Origin: HK1 sp965202875
GTDB lineage: Bacteria > Pseudomonadota > Gammaproteobacteria > HK1
Direction of reading: 5' to 3'
Assembly: GCA_965202875.1 (NCBI GenBank)
Contig: OZ241870.1
Coordinates: 4,154,001 to 4,218,000 of the forward strand
Length of the DNA: 64,000 nucleotides
A model generated the notes under the pieces. The model was not told where the DNA came from and ran no database searches. It saw only the letters and a program-made list of their open reading frames with translations. Made by a program: the position numbers and the translations under genes. Below, one piece after another: positions 62,685 to 64,000 of this stretch. Within the stretch, counting starts at the first letter, position 1, and every line of letters begins with the position of its first letter.

Positions 62685-63497
62685 ATGGACACGCCCGGGG
62701 AACGGCGCAGGGGAATCGAGGACCTGATCGACATCACGGCGCGGCTGCGCGACCCCGAGCGCGGCTGCCCGTGGGATCGGGTGCAGACCTTCCGCACCGT
62801 CGCCCCCTGCACGATCGAGGAAGCCTACGAGGTCGCCGACGCCATCGAGCGCGGGGATCTCTCCGCGCTCGTGGACGAGCTCGGCGATCTGCTCTTTCAG
62901 GTCGTGTTCCACGCGCAGATCGCGTGCGAATCCGGCGCATTCCGCTTCGACGACGTCGTCGAAGCGATCGCCCGCAAGATGATCCGCCGTCATCCGCACG
63001 TCTTCGGCAGCGCGGACCGTCCGCTTGGCGTGGCGCAGCAGTCGAGGGCGTGGGAAGAGTTGAAGGCCACCGAGCGCTCCGGGGATGGAGGCGGGGCCAC
63101 GGTGGGAAGCCTCCTCGACGGCGTACCGGTTGCGTTGCCGGCTCTGACCCGCGCCGTGAAGCTGCAGCGCCGGGCCGCAAGATGCGGATTCGACTGGCCG
63201 GATGCGGATGGGGTGCTCGACAAGATCTCGGAAGAGCTCGACGAGCTGGGAAAGGCGGTGTGCTCCGGCAATCAGTCGGCGATCGAAGGGGAGATCGGAG
63301 ACCTGCTGTTCAGCGTCGCCAACCTTGCGCGCCACGTCGGCGTCGACCCCGAATCCGCCGCCCGGGCCGGCAACGAGAAGTTCGAGCGCCGTTTCCGCGA
63401 GCTCGAACGCCGGGCCGAGGCCAGCGGGACGCCGGCCGGGATGCTCGATGCGGAATCCCTCGATCGGCTTTGGTCCGGGATCAAGGCCGAGGAGTAG
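62685..63497 (+). CDS. mazG: nucleoside triphosphate pyrophosphohydrolase MazG
   Basis: The protein has 270 residues and starts MDTPGERRRGIEDLIDITAR with GCPWDRVQTFRTVAPCTIEE. Two MazG domains are visible. The first has EEAYE (45-49) and DELGDLLFQVVFHAQIA (Mg2+ ligands); the second has KISEELDELGKAVCS and GEIGDLLFSVANLARHVG. It removes pyrophosphate from (d)NTPs, including damaged ones and ppGpp in some bacteria. Length and order fit E. coli MazG (263 residues). Confidence 0.95.
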   Translation: MDTPGERRRGIEDLIDITARLRDPERGCPWDRVQTFRTVAPCTIEEAYEVADAIERGDLSALVDELGDLLFQVVFHAQIACESGAFRFDDVVEAIARKMIRRHPHVFGSADRPLGVAQQSRAWEELKATERSGDGGGATVGSLLDGVPVALPALTRAVKLQRRAARCGFDWPDADGVLDKISEELDELGKAVCSGNQSAIEGEIGDLLFSVANLARHVGVDPESAARAGNEKFERRFRELERRAEASGTPAGMLDAESLDRLWSGIKAEE

Positions 63498-63675
63498 CTG
63501 CCGGCCTCACCCCGGGGGCACCGTCAGCGGGCCGGGTTGACGGGGGCCGGCCTTTGCGGGGCCGGATGGCTCCGGCTTGCCGGCGACGGGGAAGCGAACG
63601 GCGCCTCTGCGGCGCTTCGTCCGGCGGCGGCGAGCGGGAGGGCGACGGGGTGGCCGTGCCTCCGCGGTCCACGCC

Positions 63676-64000
63676 TCAGCCGCGTGCGGCTTCGCGTTCC
63701 TTGTCCCGCTCGATGAGGGCGTACGCCGAGTGGTTGTGGATCGACTCGAAGTTCTCGGCTTCGACCACGTAGCCGATGATCCGCTCCTCGTCGTTCAGCC
63801 GTCGCGCCACGTCGCGCACCACGTCCTCGACGAACTTCGGATTCTCGTACGCGCGCTCGGTGACCAGCTTCTCGTCGGGGCGCTTGAGCAGGCCGAACAG
63901 CTCGCACGAGGCTTCGGATTCGACGATGTCGATCAGCTCCTCGATCCAGAGCCAGGCGCGGGTGGTGGCCCGTACGGTGACGTGCGAGCGCTGGTTGTGG
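63676..64000 (-). CDS. folE2: GTP cyclohydrolase FolE2, C-terminal part
   Basis: The frame is open at the right edge of the window and ends at TGA 63676; 107 residues are visible. It reads HNQRSHVTVRATTRAWLWIE, then ELIDIVESEASCELFGLLKR, PDEKLVTERAYENPKFVEDV and AENFESIHNHSAYALIERD. These are hallmark segments of the C-terminal half of type IB GTP cyclohydrolase, including the HNQRS strand and the SIHNH motif. It makes dihydroneopterin triphosphate for folate and queuosine synthesis. The start codon is outside the window. Confidence 0.93.
   Translation of the reverse strand, partial: HNQRSHVTVRATTRAWLWIEELIDIVESEASCELFGLLKRPDEKLVTERAYENPKFVEDVVRDVARRLNDEERIIGYVVEAENFESIHNHSAYALIERDKEREAARG

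Noticed and set aside
1..64000. tRNA or rRNA genes and integrase attachment sites
   Set aside because: I saw no cloverleaf with GTTCRAATC-type T-loop, no rRNA segments and no integrase; I could not run a covariance search.

Overview
The window is about 64 kb of GC-rich DNA from what looks like a pseudomonadotan (proteobacterial) chromosome. The genes pointing that way are a TRAP transporter, Dpp/Opp-type peptide and aminoethylphosphonate-type ABC transporters, LigJ/LigK-type enzymes of protocatechuate 4,5-cleavage, a non-pyrrolysine MttB-family methyltransferase, MazG and FolE2. I cannot name the genus. Ordinary metabolic genes are interleaved with many defence, toxin-antitoxin, transposon and gene-wreckage segments, as in a free-living or host-associated bacterium whose accessory regions are under heavy rearrangement.

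Layout. 0-2.1 kb: two small coiled-coil/membrane proteins, the tail of an IS630-type transposase and a decayed ISAs1-type element. 2.2-13.0 kb (minus strand): a type I restriction-modification operon (hsdR, hsdM, a half-length hsdS) followed by a 1423-residue methylase-specificity-AAA fusion and a second ATPase. 13-22.3 kb: a broken defence-type nuclease, cytochrome P450, MttB-family methyltransferase, a frameshifted ligJ, a Fic protein with its own palindromic operator, ligK and a dead vapC. 22.5-27.6 kb: peptide ABC transporter permeases and a fused double ATPase, then two small unknown genes. 27.8-34.5 kb: a TbpB-like lipoprotein, a frameshifted copy of a quinone oxidoreductase, and the binding protein and ATPase of an aminoethylphosphonate-type transporter whose permease lies 24 kb away at 58.9 kb. 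34.6-38.2 kb: three genes linked by ATGA overlaps (small protein, PIN-nuclease protein, AAA ATPase), the best candidate here for an undescribed system. 39-44.3 kb: NIPSNAP protein, purine/xanthine-type permease and a complete TRAP transporter. 44.6-51.3 kb: a type III-like Res/Mod pair. 51.3-53.4 kb: repeated Mod leaders, an intact second oxidoreductase copy and fused TRAP-gene fragments. 53.4-58.3 kb: a class 3 lipase cut by an IS4-family element, a HipA kinase and a VapC toxin with a partner. 58.4-64 kb: the transporter permease, a DsbA-fold isomerase, MazG and the 3-prime end of folE2.

Two themes link the parts. First, defence: two complete restriction-modification loci, two ATPase-containing add-on modules of unknown role, and Fic, HipA and VapC toxins share the window. 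Second, repeat-driven remodelling: copies of gene leaders, a 1.3-kb duplication, three families of short dispersed repeats and in-frame repeat insertions in two proteins account for most stretches without genes and for several of the pseudogenes.
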